64,000 bases of DNA from Gibbula magus (taxonomy: Eukaryota > Mollusca > Gastropoda > Trochida > Trochidae), in the NCBI GenBank assembly GCA_936450465.1, contig OW388293.1, positions 25,135,860-25,199,859 on the forward strand, in the 5' to 3' direction. Both the position numbers and the translations under genes were made by a program. The notes below the pieces were generated by a model. That model searched no databases. It had not been told where the DNA came from and was given only the letters and a program-made list of their open reading frames with translations. Below are positions 36,707 to 48,599 of this stretch, piece after piece; positions within the stretch are counted from its first letter, which is position 1; every line of letters starts with the position of its first letter.

Positions 36707-37935
36707 AAAAATAGAGCCATGGGCTCTGTAGCTCATCAGAATTTTAATGATTTTTTATCTAAGGTTGAATATCTAAGTTATCTCAAGTAATACATTGTTA
36801 ACAAGCAAAATAATATTGGTTTTAGATCATGACCCCTGTGACCCACATTTGGAGTCACAGGGTTACCAATCCTACAATTAAGAATCACCTTTGACCAAAG
36901 AATCTCTACACAACATTTCACCTTTCTAGAGCTTTACATATAAACTGGAGAAGAAGATGAAAATAGGTTTTTGGGTCATGACCCGTGACCAAGATTGGGG
37001 TCACAGGGTCACAAAATCTACAATTTAGAATACCCATTGGCCAAGGGGTCTGCACACAACTTTTCAGCTCTCAAGACCTTTTGGAACTGGAGAAGAAGAT
37101 GAAAATAGGTTTTTAAGGATGTGACCCCTGTGACCCCATTTGGGGTCATAGGGTCACGAGATCTACAATTTAGAATCCCCATGGGCCAAGGAGTCTGCAC
37201 ACAACTTTTCAGCTCTCTAGACCTTTTGGAACTGGAGAAGAAGATGAAAATAGGTTTTTAAGGATGTGACCCCTGTGACACCATTTAGGGTCACGGGGTC
37301 ACGAAATCTACAATTTAGAATCCCCATTGGCCAAGGAGTCTGCACACAACTTTTAAGCTCTCTAGACCTTTTGGAACTGGAGAAGAAGATTAAAATAGGT
37401 TTTAAAGGATGTGACCCCTGTGACCCCATTTGGGGTCATGGGGTCACGAAATCTTCAATTTAGAATCCCCATTGGCCAAGGAGTCTGCACACAACTTTTC
37501 AGCTCTCTAGACCTTTTGGAACTGGAGAAGAAGTTGAAAACAGGTTTTTAAGGATGTGACCCCTGTGACCCCATTTGGGGTCATGGGGTCACGAAATCTT
37601 CAATTTAGAATCCCCATTGGCCAAGGAGTCTGCACACAACTTTTCAGCTCTCTAGAACTTTTGGAACTGAAGAAGAAGATGAAAAAAGGTTTTTAAGGAT
37701 GTGACCCCTGTGACCCCATTTGGGGTCATGGGGTCACGAAATCTACAATTTAGAATCCCCATTGGCCAAGGAGTCTGCACATAAAATTTCAGCTCTGTGG
37801 AGTCATTGGTTCTGGAGAAGAAGTCGAAAAAGCGAAAAGTTTACGGATGGACGGACGGACGGATGGACGGACGCCGGACGCCGGACACCATGCCATGCCA
37901 TAAGCCCATCGGGCCTTTCAGGCCTGATGAGCTAA
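36707..37935 (+). mobile_element. Pearl-like (Helentron-associated?) element 1, copy 1
   Basis: Left part 'gagccatgggctctgtagctc', then about seven tandem units of 145 bp (unit boundaries at 37116, 37261, 37406, 37551, 37696), a GGAC/GGAT microsatellite (37845-37870) and a 3' hairpin (37908-37928). Subterminal inverted repeats TAGCTCATCAG (36729-36739) and CTGATGAGCTA (37924-37934). No coding capacity. A second copy is at 62206-63509. Confidence 0.85.
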
Positions 37936-38414
37936 AAATGAATTAATCCTTGAAAATTCCATTAATAAGATATACCTTAGGCTTTTAAGGGTTTTAAAAC
38001 TACATGTATACTTGAAGTCTATATCTTTCAAAATATCAGCTATGACTTTGATTTGGAGTATTTCAACATTGTTATGTCTACAGAGATTTCATATTCAATT
38101 CAATTAAATCACATTCTTAGCTATGCAAAACATTAGCTAAAACTTTTCTGCTCTTTAAGGCCATCTTTCTGTTAGCATACAGTGCTGTTGAAGACATTCA
38201 TTGTAACCATTGACTTTGCTAAGTAACAGTATGGAATCATTCCTCCGATTGGCTGAATAGAAATCAAAGGTTTGATAGTTAGAACTTAATTGTTCCCAAG
38301 TTCTATCAAATAATGTCCCCATAGTTGCTAAAAACTACAAAGATAGCAGCTTTTCTCAAGACCGACACTAAATCTGTTGTGCATCAAATATTCCATATAC
38401 TTGTCCACTTTCTC

Positions 38415-38417
<3 letters not shown>

Positions 38418-38455
<38 letters not shown>
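38418..38455 (+). repeat. (GT)n(AT)n microsatellite
   Basis: A run of GT dinucleotides followed directly by AT dinucleotides. Confidence 0.95.
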
Positions 38456-38640
38456 GCTTGCTAAGCATACCTGTGTACATCCTCAAGACCGATTTATACA
38501 TCCATGTTAAATTGAACCTTTTCCTGTAATAAGTTTGTCATGTATGGAGTTCCAAAAATAAAAAAACTATTAAAAAAAACCCCACTCATTTAATCTATTT
38601 GGAAGTGAATATTTGCCAAAAGCACAAATGTTTTACATAC

Positions 38641-38702
38641 CCGTAGGTATAAGGAGACAAGGGGAGTTCAGGCATTATCCGATCCATGTGACTCGTGTTG
38701 GG
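38641..38702 (-). CDS. Exon 4 (62 nt)
   Basis: The exon runs from a TCTTTCAG acceptor to TACGG/GTATGT. It enters in phase 0 and leaves after two bases of a glycine codon (phase 2). It encodes PNTSHMDRIMPELPLSPYTY plus the split glycine. The motif LSPYTYG resembles a phosphorylatable tyrosine in a linker. A (GT)n(AT)n microsatellite lies about 190 bp away at 38.4 kb and a pearl-like element ends about 700 bp away, both within the next intron. Confidence 0.7.
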
Positions 38703-39089
38703 CTGAAAGAGAAGAAAGAAATTATGTTATCAAACTTCAAGAGAAATAATTAATCACTTTTCTTAAAATAGCAGGAAATCCATTATCTATTTCTTCAAAG
38801 ACACATTACAATAATGGATTTATCTTTTTATATTTGCGATACTAGATCAGTCCTATCTCAAAAACAGTTTCTACTGTAAATAGATATTATCTTGCTCTAA
38901 ATGACGTCATCTATCTTTTTACAGTCAGCACAAAATTTGATTTGGTTTATTTTTTGGATAATTCATTATTTTGAATAAAAATATCAACTAAGTTATTGTG
39001 ACATTTAGTAGGGGCAGATAGCCATGAGAATATAACAGTGTTTCAAGAAGGAAAACCTCTTACTGGAATTATCAACAATACTTAGAACA

Positions 39090-39420
39090 TTGTCATCTCC
39101 AGTTATAAGGTATGGAGATAGAGAGGCAAAGATCTCCTCCTTTTTTGGGCTGAGACAAAATCTCTCCAACCTAGGGACGGAGACAACACATTACATACTT
39201 AGGGCGGAAACAAACCTCTCTCTTTGGAACAGACACAGAATTCTTGCCTCTTTGGGACAAAGAAAGAATCTCTTCTTCATTGGGACTGAGGAAAAATGTC
39301 CTTCTCTTTGGGACTGACACAAAATTATTACCACTTTGGGACTGAATGAGAATGTATTTCTCTTTAAGACAGTGACAGAATCTCTTCCGGTTTGAGACAA
39401 TGTTTTCCTAAGGTCTTCAA
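39090..39420 (+). repeat. Degenerate repeat of about 36 bp
   Basis: 'ctctttgggactgacacaaa' and close variants recur eight or nine times. Overlapping ORFs are shadows of it. Confidence 0.7.
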
Positions 39421-40020
39421 CTTAGGACACAACAGATATTCACCTTGCCAACAAGACCACTAACAGAGAGGAAGACTCTATTTGTTGGCATCCGATGCTG
39501 TTTGGAGCAAGTGCAAGTTCCTTGCTGTTAACAGACCCAGTGTAAACTAACAGTTTGAAATTAGGGTGTTTGTTGTGTAGCCCTCGCAATTCACGACAAA
39601 AAGAACACTTTGTCGTTTTTCAGCTTGGCTTCCTAGCAAGAACAACATCGCCTAATGAGCCGAGATATTCCAGAAATCTCCTCAAATGTTTGTACGTGAA
39701 AGGTTGTCGATTCAATAGAATCCTTGCCTATCAACACTGTCAGTGTTTACTTGTTTTTCTTCATGTGTTCTGGAAACATCTATGATTAAATTACTACCTT
39801 GGAACTTCTTAACCTACATTCTTTTTTTTAAAGTTTAAACAAAATTTCACAAAACATTTTTTAAAAACCAATCTGAATATATATATCAAAACATTTGAAA
39901 CACAAGATATTTTACAGTTTAGAGTCAGTTTAAATGAAATTTAATAGCTGAATATTTCTCAAGACATCTTAAAATGTCTGAATAATCTGTTACTCTACTA
40001 AATTTGAACAAGAAGACTTA
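39421..40020. other. Intron sequence, nothing recognised
   Basis: No supported feature. Confidence 0.45.
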
Positions 40021-40029
40021 GACATCAAC

Positions 40030-40512
40030 ATCCCCCTCCAGACCCAAGAATTGGAACAAGGGCAATAATTCGAGAAGAAATAATTGTGCACTACTCATTT
40101 TCTTTCTATCAAGGTATGTATGCCCTCAAGCAACACAACTCAAAAATACGAAATAAGGGCAATAACTCCGGAAAAAATAATTGCACACTTCTTATTTTCG
40201 AAATCCATCAAAATATTTATGCCCTCAAGCAACACACCAAATTTGGTTATCCTATCTTAAAAAATTTCTGAGAAAAGCTGTCTCCTTTGGAGATACCATG
40301 AACAAAGTCCAAAAATACAGAACAAGGGCAGTAACTCCAGTAAAAATAATTGCATGCTTGCAAGGTATATATGATCTCAAGCAACACACCAAATTTGGTA
40401 ACCCTATCTTGAACGGTTTCTGAGAAAAGCTGTCCCCTTTATCTTGGACGGACGGACGGACACACGGACGGACAGAGCCCAAACCTATATCCCCCTTCCA
40501 CTTTGTGGCGGT
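40030..40512 (+). mobile_element. Pearl-like element 2
   Basis: Irregular tandem units ('gccctcaagcaacacac' at 40123, 40222 and a variant at 40374; 'aagggcaataactcc') followed by GGAC repeats (about 40443-40470) and a terminal hairpin around 'ccttccactttgtggcggtgg'. The sequence is unrelated to element 1 but the architecture is the same. Confidence 0.7.
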
Positions 40513-41270
40513 GGATAATAACTTTGAACAAATATATAAATCTTTTTTCTTATAATGAGTCATTCTATTAAATGTTCTTACTAACCTTTAAAAAATTGGT
40601 TTTGAGATGTTATATTTGTCTAGGCAAATTTCCTATAAAAATATGCATATATAATCCATATTAGTGTCATTCGGATTTAGCAATGCCCCATGTATGTTAC
40701 TAGGGCACAGTTGCAAATAGAAATAGGAAGAAAATGATATTTCTGTTGACAATGTCTTTGCTAACTAGGGAATGATATGATGTAATTTTCTGACACAAGA
40801 CATTGGGATTAACTTCTCTGGTGAGATGGAAAATCTGAGCGAGCTAAAATACCTTTTGCTCATTAAAATTCAGTATCTTTTTAGGAGTTTCAAAGCAAGC
40901 ATTTTCTCTTGAGACAAGTTTGTCAACTTCTTCAGCTGTGGTTTGTCTTAGAGAGCAAAAGGGTAATTTTGAATCAATTTTCATCTGAAGTGTTAATAAC
41001 ATTGTTATATTTGGGATCATGGTATTTTGATAATAAAGATTCTTGAACATTTTGGGGAAGGGTCTTAAGCAGGATTATAACCCACACCCTCAGAGTCAGG
41101 CACCATGGTAAACAAAATGAGTGAAGAATTTGTACTATTGGAACAAGTGTGATCCCATATACCAATGTAGCATTAATTCAATTTATGAACGGTCATTTAT
41201 GATTTCAGTTCTAACATGGATTTTTAAAAAACAATACAATTGCTATTTCCTGATAAGTAGATGAAATTAT
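40513..41270. other. Intron sequence, nothing recognised
   Basis: No supported feature before exon 3. Confidence 0.45.
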
Positions 41271-41276
41271 ACTTAC

Positions 41277-41375
41277 CGGAGGACAGGAGGGGAGGGGTGG
41301 AGGTACCCCCCTAGGAGAGAATCCATACAGACTTGATCCCCCATAGATACTGTGCATAGGACTCCGGCACACGCC
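41277..41375 (-). CDS. Exon 3 (99 nt), Gly/Tyr and proline-rich linker
   Basis: The acceptor is CTCTTGCAG and the donor CCG/GTAAGT, phase 0 on both sides, giving 33 codons from GVCRSP to LPSCPP. The segment is low in complexity: MHSIYGG, LYGFSPRG, then PPPLPSCPP. Proline-rich runs and YxxP-like tyrosines are typical of unstructured adaptor linkers that bind SH3 or SH2 domains; this is inference. Its length is a multiple of three, so a cassette role is possible. The following exon begins with proline, extending the proline run across the junction. Confidence 0.75.
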
Positions 41376-41950
41376 CTGCAAGAGAATAGGAGAATATTAG
41401 TGGTTTATACACTTTGTTTCTTACACAGCAAGACCCTGTTTATCTGCACAATTTGGTTACAGTTGAAAATCGTATGGAAAGTTGTCGTCCAGTTCAAAGA
41501 ATCGTCATTTGTATAAAATACATAGAAACTATTTGAAATACTGTTGTCTGGAGGGACGGGTTTCCAAATACGAAGTCTTACTGTTTATGTCCACATAAAG
41601 GGGATACATTAATTACCAACAAGGAAAACATAATCAGGACAATAGTTTTTATACAATGCTTAGAGTAAAATGTCACTTATCCATGTCTATGTGACGATAT
41701 GAGCTAGCTATGACAAGACATCACTTTTCTTTGTGTCACCTGCCAAACACAGCGATACTTGGTAGCCTGTCAAGGAAAGCTAAATTTTGCATATATTCCT
41801 TAATTTAACAAGTTTGGCAATAAATAGAACAATATTTTCGTAGTTCATACCATGTTTACTATATCGGTACCAAGATGACATATCCTTGCTCTTGCTCTTG
41901 AACTATCCCCTCTATGGACACAAATTTACTCAAACATAGGCACTAGCTCT
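41376..41950. other. Intron sequence, nothing recognised
   Basis: No supported feature. Confidence 0.45.
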
Positions 41951-41959
41951 ACTCCTTAA

Positions 41960-42901
41960 CAGTGTGACATGACCTTTGATAAAATATCCCTTATTGTTCA
42001 AGCCTATAAAATTATTTCACAACAAGTGTTTACCACTAACATGGCAATGTCCCCTGCCGTTAACATTGAGTTTAGTAAGACACATCATTTGGTCAAGTGT
42101 CATAGTCACCTTGAAAATAAGGTCAAGATCACCAAAATCGACTGGTGTTTGCGTCATCCCCCAATGTAGACTGACACCAACTTTGACAACTTTGGGTGCT
42201 AGGGGTTCATGAGATATTGTGTTAACAAGATTTTGAAAAGTTGTCAAAGCATTGAGGTGACCTTGAAAATAAGTTAAAGGTCATCAAAATCGACTGGTTT
42301 CTGCGTAAACCGCCAATATAGGCTGTCAGCAAATATTAAGACATTATGTCTAACCGGTCATGAGATATCACGTTAACAAGAGACAATAAAGTGGTCAAAG
42401 TGTTGTGGTGGCCTTGAAAATATGGTCAGGTCATCAAAATGGACTGGTGTCTGCGTCATCCCCCAATGTAGCCTGGCACCAAATTTGAAGACTTTGGCTC
42501 CATCCAGTCATGATATATCGCGTTAACAAGAGTTCGAACACCGGTCAAAGTGTCGCAGTGACCTTGAAAATAAGGTCACGGTCATAAAAAATAGACTGGT
42601 GTCTGAGTCTTCCCCCAATGCAGGCTGACATAAAATTTCAAAACTCTTAATACACCGCTTCATGAGATATCGCGTTAACAAGAGTTTGAAAATTGGTCAA
42701 AGTGTCGTGGTGACCTTGAAAATAAGGTCAAGGTCACCAAAATCGACTGGTGTCTGCGTCTTCCCACAATGTTGACTGACACCAAATTTTGGACTTTGGA
42801 TAAAACGCTTCATGAGATATCGTGTTAACAAGAAATGTGACGGACGTACGGACGCCGCTGAATACATAGTCCCCCGTTCCGCGTTGCAGCGGGGGACAAC
42901 T
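41960..42901 (+). mobile_element. Pearl-like element 3
   Basis: Tandem units of about 151 bp (marker 'actggtgtctgcgtc' at 42141, 42293, 42443, 42595, 42746) containing 'gtgaccttgaaaataaggtc' and 'atgagatatcgcgttaacaa', then a short GGAC-type run (42838-42855) and a strong terminal hairpin with arms GTCCCCCG and CGGGGGAC. The left boundary is uncertain. Confidence 0.75.
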
Positions 42902-43224
42902 AGCTTCTTTATAGATATAAAATTATATTGTATGATTATACTGTAATAATAATCTAGTGCTTCTAATTCCCCCCTTCCTGTAATTTCCAGTTTACACATA
43001 GCATTAAACTTCTTATACAAAATGCCTGACCTATATACAAATCCAATGAGCTAAAGCAAGCCATCAAGAAGCTTGCTACATAACAAAAGTTTGTTACAAT
43101 CATCATGCCAGAGAAGTTTTATCTCTGAAAAACTCTAGTCCTAATTATGTCAGGCCTGTGCAAGCTGTGACAAAAATCAACCGAGTCAGCAGTTTATTGA
43201 TTAACAATCTACAGTACAACAATG

Positions 43225-43760
43225 AGAGGTTCGACCAGTGTATACACTTAGGATGAGGGGTGTAATGGAGACAGGCTCATATATCATACTGGAGACGTCA
43301 ACGTGCAACAGTGAAAGTGCCACAACACATCATTGTATATGCATCCTTTTCTCCATTCCACTTCACTATTACCATCATAGATTGGTAGTTTAATTGTAAG
43401 GTCACTGCCAGTGTATACACTTAGGATGAGAGATATAATGGAGACAGGCTCATATATCATACTGGAGACGTCAACAGTGACAGTACCACAACACATCATC
43501 TGGTACAGGCTTATTTTCTTTTCTCTACTTCACTATTACCATCATAGATTGGTAGTTTAATCGTAAGGTCAGTACCAGTGTATACACTTAGGATGAGGGG
43601 TGTAATGGAGACAGGCTCATATATCATACTGGAGACGTCAACAGTGACAGTGCCACAACACATCATCGTACAGGCTTACTTCCTTTTCTCTACTCGCATC
43701 ACCTCACCATAATAGATGGCAGCTCAATCGCTTTAATTGTAAGGTCAAACATTGATCTGC
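43225..43760 (+). repeat. Tandem repeat of 167-173 bp (three units)
   Basis: 'ccagtgtatacacttaggat' at 43235, 43408 and 43575, each followed by 'gacaggctcatatatcatac' and 'acaacacatcatc'. Confidence 0.88.
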
Positions 43761-43829
43761 ACTGGCTAACAGTCTTGAAATACATATGTGTAGGTGCCAT
43801 CCGACACCAACTTTACAGGAAGATCATAT

Positions 43830-44997
43830 TGGGTAACTGTCCTCAGATACACTCCATATTGATTATTAGAAATGTAAGATGTAACTGTCCTAAGATACAT
43901 CCAATATTGATTATTAGAAATGTAAGATATGTAACTGTCCTCAGATACACTCCATATTGATTATTAGAAATGTAAGATGTAACTGTCCTCAGATACATTC
44001 CATATTGATTATAAGAAATGTAAGATGTAACTGTCCTCAGATACACTCCATATTGATTATTAGAAATGTGAGATGTAACTGTCCTCAGATACACTCCATA
44101 TTGATTATTAGAAATTTAAGATATGTAACTGTCCTCAGATACACTCCATATTGATTATTAGAAATGTAAGATGTAACTGTCCTCAGATACATTCCATATT
44201 GATTATTAGAAATGTAAGATGTAACTGTCCTCAGATACACTCCATATTGATTATTAGAAATGTAAGATGTAACTGTCCTCAGATACACTCCATATTGATT
44301 ATTAGAAATGTAAGATATGTAACTGTCCTCAGATACACTCCATATTGATTATAAGAAATGTAAGATGTAACTGTCCTCAGATACACTCCATATTGATTAT
44401 TAGAAATGTAAGATGTAACTGTCCTCAGATACACTCCATATTGATTATTAGAAATGTAAGATGTAACTGTCCTCAGATACACTCCATATTGATTATTAGA
44501 AATGTAAGATGTAACTGTCCTCAGATACATTCCATATTGATTATTAGAAATGTAAGATGTAACTGTCCTCAGATACATTCCATATTGATTATTAGAAATG
44601 TAAGATGTAACTGTCCTCAGATACATTCCATATTGATTATAAGAAATGTAAGATGTAACTGTCCTCAGATACACTCCATATTGATTATTAGAAATGTGAG
44701 ATGTAACTGTCCTCAGATACACTCCATATTGATTATTAGAAATTTAAGATATGTAACTGTCCTCAGATACACTCCATATTGATTATTAGAAATGTAAGAT
44801 GTAACTGTCCTCAGATACATTCCATATTGATTATAAGAAATGTAAGATGTAACTGTCCTCAGATACACTCCATATTGATTATTAGAAATGTGAGATGTAA
44901 CTGTCCTCAGATACACTCCATATTGATTATTAGAAATGTAAGATATGTAACTGTCCTCAGATACACTCCATATAGATTATTAGAAATGTAAGATGTA
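43830..44997 (+). repeat. 48-bp satellite-like array, left block (about 24 units)
   Basis: Units contain GTAACTGTCCTCAGATACAC then 'tccatattgattattagaaatgtaagat'. Period is 48 bp, with occasional 50-bp units ('aagatatgtaac') that shift frame. Because 48 is a multiple of three, both strands stay open over several units (ORFs up to 147 codons); these are not genes. Variant markers recur in groups (see findings). Confidence 0.95.
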
Positions 44998-46479
44998 CAG
45001 GGCTCTAGATAAGGTTTTAACCAGTTGAGTACTTTACTCATTGGTTTAAATGGATGTGGGTATTTCTCTTTCCGGCACGTTTCTCTAAGAAAGTGTTACT
45101 CATTGTTTTTTGCAAATGTGAGTACTGGAAGCATATTAATCTGATTTGTCCTCACTCCTGATTACTATAAATGAAATTTCACTTATTGCCATTTTGTATG
45201 AAGTTGAATCAAATGAATAAAGAAAGATTACAAAATATACAGAGTTTCATTGTTTTTATTTTCAAATGAAATCTGAAAATGGGCTTCATGATCATGAATG
45301 TATGAACACAAATTCACACCTTGAGATTGTTAGGTTGAAACAGTTACACAGTCATTCAATGGCTTATTGTCTTCATAATTAACTTCACTTATGAAACTCA
45401 GTTCTTTAGGCACAAGTTGAAACTTCCCATTATGATTATCAAAATTAAAATCATAATTATCCTGTATATGTTTCACAGTTTTTAATGATCATGTTCATAT
45501 AGCAAGATGAACAATTAAAATGGTTATTACTTTATATAGTTTTTAACCTCTACAAACGAATATTGATTATATCAGTCAATCAATCAGTTTTAGGACATTG
45601 TTTACTCTAATTATTGGTGGTAGAACATTGAACACATGGGTAAGTTTATAGAAAAGTTTCGTAAAAAAGGACAACAAGAATACACCTCTTGATTGATAAT
45701 GTCAATTTTGACTTTGAGGCTATATTTCCTTGTAAAATCGGACTGTAGATAAGCAGGTTTTGAGTTGGAAAAACATGAAAAAATTGTATAAAACAACCGT
45801 TTACATTACATAGTTCTCTATCATAACGAGAGGAATTATTGTTTTGTAAATCACAAACTAAATCTATATTTAAATAATCCGTTCTGTATATGATATTTTA
45901 TTTTCAAAAATCCCTCTCGACAAGTCGGTATATTTACAGAGTTCAGAGAAACTGGAGACGCGATTTCTTATCTTGCTGTTAAAATTAGATTGAATTTACG
46001 AAATGTACAGTGACTGGCAAATGTTCTTAAGAATTATATTCACATACAAATACTATGCTGTCGCCGTTTTGACTAATTATTTTTGTCGCCGTTCCGTCTA
46101 ATTTGTCTCCGTCTTGACTTACGGCCTGTCGCCGTTTTGGTTTGTCGCCGTTTTGACTATAACCCGTCAGTTTGCAACAAAGGTTTTCATTGGCTGTAGG
46201 TTCAGTTCTAACCAATCAACTGTAATGATGCATTAAACGTGTTGCGTTTGTGTGAGGAAACATGAAGTTGAAAACGTCTACGGTGTTTAACCTAATCAGG
46301 ACGATTTTCGAAGTACGCACAGGATTTTAAAATTTTATTTGAGTACGTATCTATAACATTAAACCATGTGTATCAGTAAATATTCAAGCGTATTTGGTAC
46401 GCTTCACTTTTATTTATTAGCGTTTGCATTTGAAATCAAAGCGTAATTCCCGCTGATACGCAGCTTATCTCGGCCTCTG
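44998..46479. mobile_element. 1,482-bp TIR element interrupting the 48-bp array
   Basis: The left end CAGGGCTCTAGATAAG and the right end (reverse complement CAGAGGCCGAGATAAG) are imperfect inverted repeats. It is flanked by gatgta at 44992-44997 and 46480-46485, which restores the array unit 'aagatgtaactg' when one copy is removed. No transposase ORF. An inner patch (46060-46160) repeats 'gtcgccgttttgac'. The CAGRG-type ends are hAT-like, but hAT normally makes 8-bp duplications. Confidence 0.85.
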
Positions 46480-46822
46480 GATGTAACTGTCCTCAGAAAC
46501 ATTCCATATTGATTATTAGAAATGTAAGATGTAACTGTCCTCAGATACACTCCATATTGATTATTAGAAATGTAAGATGTAACTGTCCTCAGATACATTC
46601 CATATTGATTATTAGAAATGTAAGATGTAACTGTCCTCAGATACATTCCATATTGATTATTAGAAATGTAAGATGTAACTGTCCTCAGATACATTCCATA
46701 TTGATTATTAGAAATGTAAGATGTAACTGTCCTCAGATACACTCCATATTGATTATTAGAAATGTAAGATGTAACTGTTCTCAGATACACTCCATATTGA
46801 TTATTAGAAATGTAAGATGAGA
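46480..46822 (+). repeat. 48-bp array, right block (7 units)
   Basis: Continuation of the same 48-bp repeat after the insertion, with the same C/T variant at 'tacA(C/T)tcc'. Confidence 0.95.
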
Positions 46823-47810
46823 AGTATAAAAGGGAACATATCATTTTTCACGCCAGGGACATCGGTAGTGACAGTTCTGAACAACAGTGTAAAGCAACCT
46901 GTTCTCCTCCAAGTCAATGACCGATTGGCAATTCAATCGTCAGGGCAAGGCGTGATCTATACCACCTTACAGTCAGGGAAAAAAACATATCCCCTGTGAA
47001 TGTGCATATAACACAAAAGTTACCAGGAAATGATCTTTTCCTAAAATCAGGGAATGTGACCTCAAGTAAATCTGCCATTCAGAATGGTAAGCTCTAATAA
47101 ATTCAACAACTTAAGTGTTAAAATTTACTTTAAAACATGAGTATAATCCCAAACTTTCAATGCATCTAACCAGCATATGTAACAACAACATTTTGAATAG
47201 CTGAAATGTACAAGGATACAAAGCAACCAACCAAACTGGCTACAAGCAGCATGTAATTGAACAATGAGAGAAGTAAGAGATTATAAAGCATGTTTGTTAG
47301 CGTGTGGAGCAGCTATCAATCAGTGTCCTCGCTTGCTTCCTCCGGGTCAGGTGAATCCAACCCACAATGAGGCTGACTTTGTTGATAAATTGTTAATTGC
47401 AGGGTCCTCTTTCGGGACAATTTGTTTCAATAATGCTGTCATCCGATACATGTTTATCTGGGACCAGATCAGATTTCTCCACACAAAGTGATTAGAGCTC
47501 TCTCTACTGTGCTGATCTCTCCTCTCATTATCCTTGGAATGGTAATCAAATAAATTATCAGTAATTTTGCTGTTGGTAAATAAGTGAAACCTCACAGCAT
47601 CTCTATTGACGACCATCTCTCTGTGATGGGATGGGATATAGTCGTGCAAGAAACAGTGATAGTGTGCTCCTTGGGGAAGCATTGGTTGTATGATGGGTGA
47701 CCGAATGGTGTAATGTTAATTCATTGACATCTTGAGAGGGTTGACTCTCATTAATGAAGGACAAAAACATTACTCTGAGCAAAATGAATAATGCACATTT
47801 GGCACAACTA
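46823..47810. other. Single-copy-looking intron segment
   Basis: Higher sequence complexity than the surroundings, with ORFs open on both strands at 47264-47682 but no splice context, no domain and no phase fit with the gene. It may be regulatory. I cannot support a coding call. Confidence 0.3.
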
Positions 47811-47814
47811 TATT

Positions 47815-48400
47815 GCCATCATCATCATCATCATCAAATCAGTATGAGTTATGTGAACTATATTGGCAGGACACATTAATTCACAACATTTTGAGGCAAC
47901 AGAATTGTTTTCTTCAAAGGGAGAACAAGATTGGCAATTGGTAATTGTTACCATCATAGAACATCACCATCACCACCATCATCAACATCACCATCATCAT
48001 CTTACCATCATCATCATCTTCACCATCATCCATCAACCATTATCAACACCACCACCCATCATCACCATCAACCATCCATATCATAATCACCATCAACATC
48101 AACCATTAGCAACACCATCAGCAACACCATCACAATCAACCATCACCATCACCTTAAGCAACACAATCAGCCATTAGCAACACCATCAACCATCACCATC
48201 ACCATCAGCAACACCACCACCATCACCATACACCATCAGCAACACAAACACCATCACCATCACCATCACCATCAGCAACACCATCAGCAACACCATCAGC
48301 AACACCACCACCCATCACCATCAACCATTAGCAACACCATCATCACCAGTAAAGCCAGCATTACCAAACAAACCCTGACAGGATCAAAATCATAATGAAT
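47815..48400 (+). repeat. ATC/ATCACC-based trinucleotide tract
   Basis: Mixed CAT, CAC and CAACAC trinucleotides over more than 500 bp ('caccatcagcaacaccatca'). Ends about 40-80 bp from the exon 2 donor. Confidence 0.92.
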
Positions 48401-48438
48401 ATCATAATCATCATCATCACAATCAAACTAAAACTTAC

Positions 48439-48573
48439 CCTGAAAGAGTCTGAGTTCTGAGCGAGTTTCCACAGATCCTCCAGTCGATCCCAGACGTCTG
48501 CGAAGTGAGTGTTGAACACTTTTGCATACTTCACTGCAAGAGCTGTAAGGCTGCTTTGGCACATGGAACTTTC
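48439..48573 (-). CDS. Exon 2 (135 nt), helical segment
   Basis: This exon lies between a TTTTGCAG acceptor and an AGG/GTAAGT donor, is phase 0 at both ends and encodes 45 residues, ESSMCQ to NSDSFR. The middle (LTALAVKYAKVF, then VWDRLEDLWKLAQ) reads as two amphipathic helices with regularly spaced hydrophobic and aromatic residues, so it is probably part of a folded helical domain. I cannot name the domain. The exon sits about 80 bp from a large ATC/ATCACC trinucleotide tract on its downstream (lower coordinate) side, so its donor is close to unstable sequence. It could be skipped without a frameshift because it is symmetric. Confidence 0.78.
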
Positions 48574-48599
48574 CTGCAAAAATACAATAAAATATTCAA

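Noticed and set aside
43843..44991. ORFs up to 147 codons of 16-residue repeats on both strands
   Set aside because: A 48-bp period keeps any stop-free frame open; the array is intronic and frames break at 50-bp units.
46027..46215. Small minus-strand ORF with SQNGDK repeats
   Set aside because: Arises from a local 'gtcgccgttttgac' repetition inside the TIR element; no homology or splice context.
47264..47682. Possible extra exon of the gene (ORFs on both strands)
   Set aside because: Exons 2 and 3 already join in frame and no suitable acceptor and donor pair was found.
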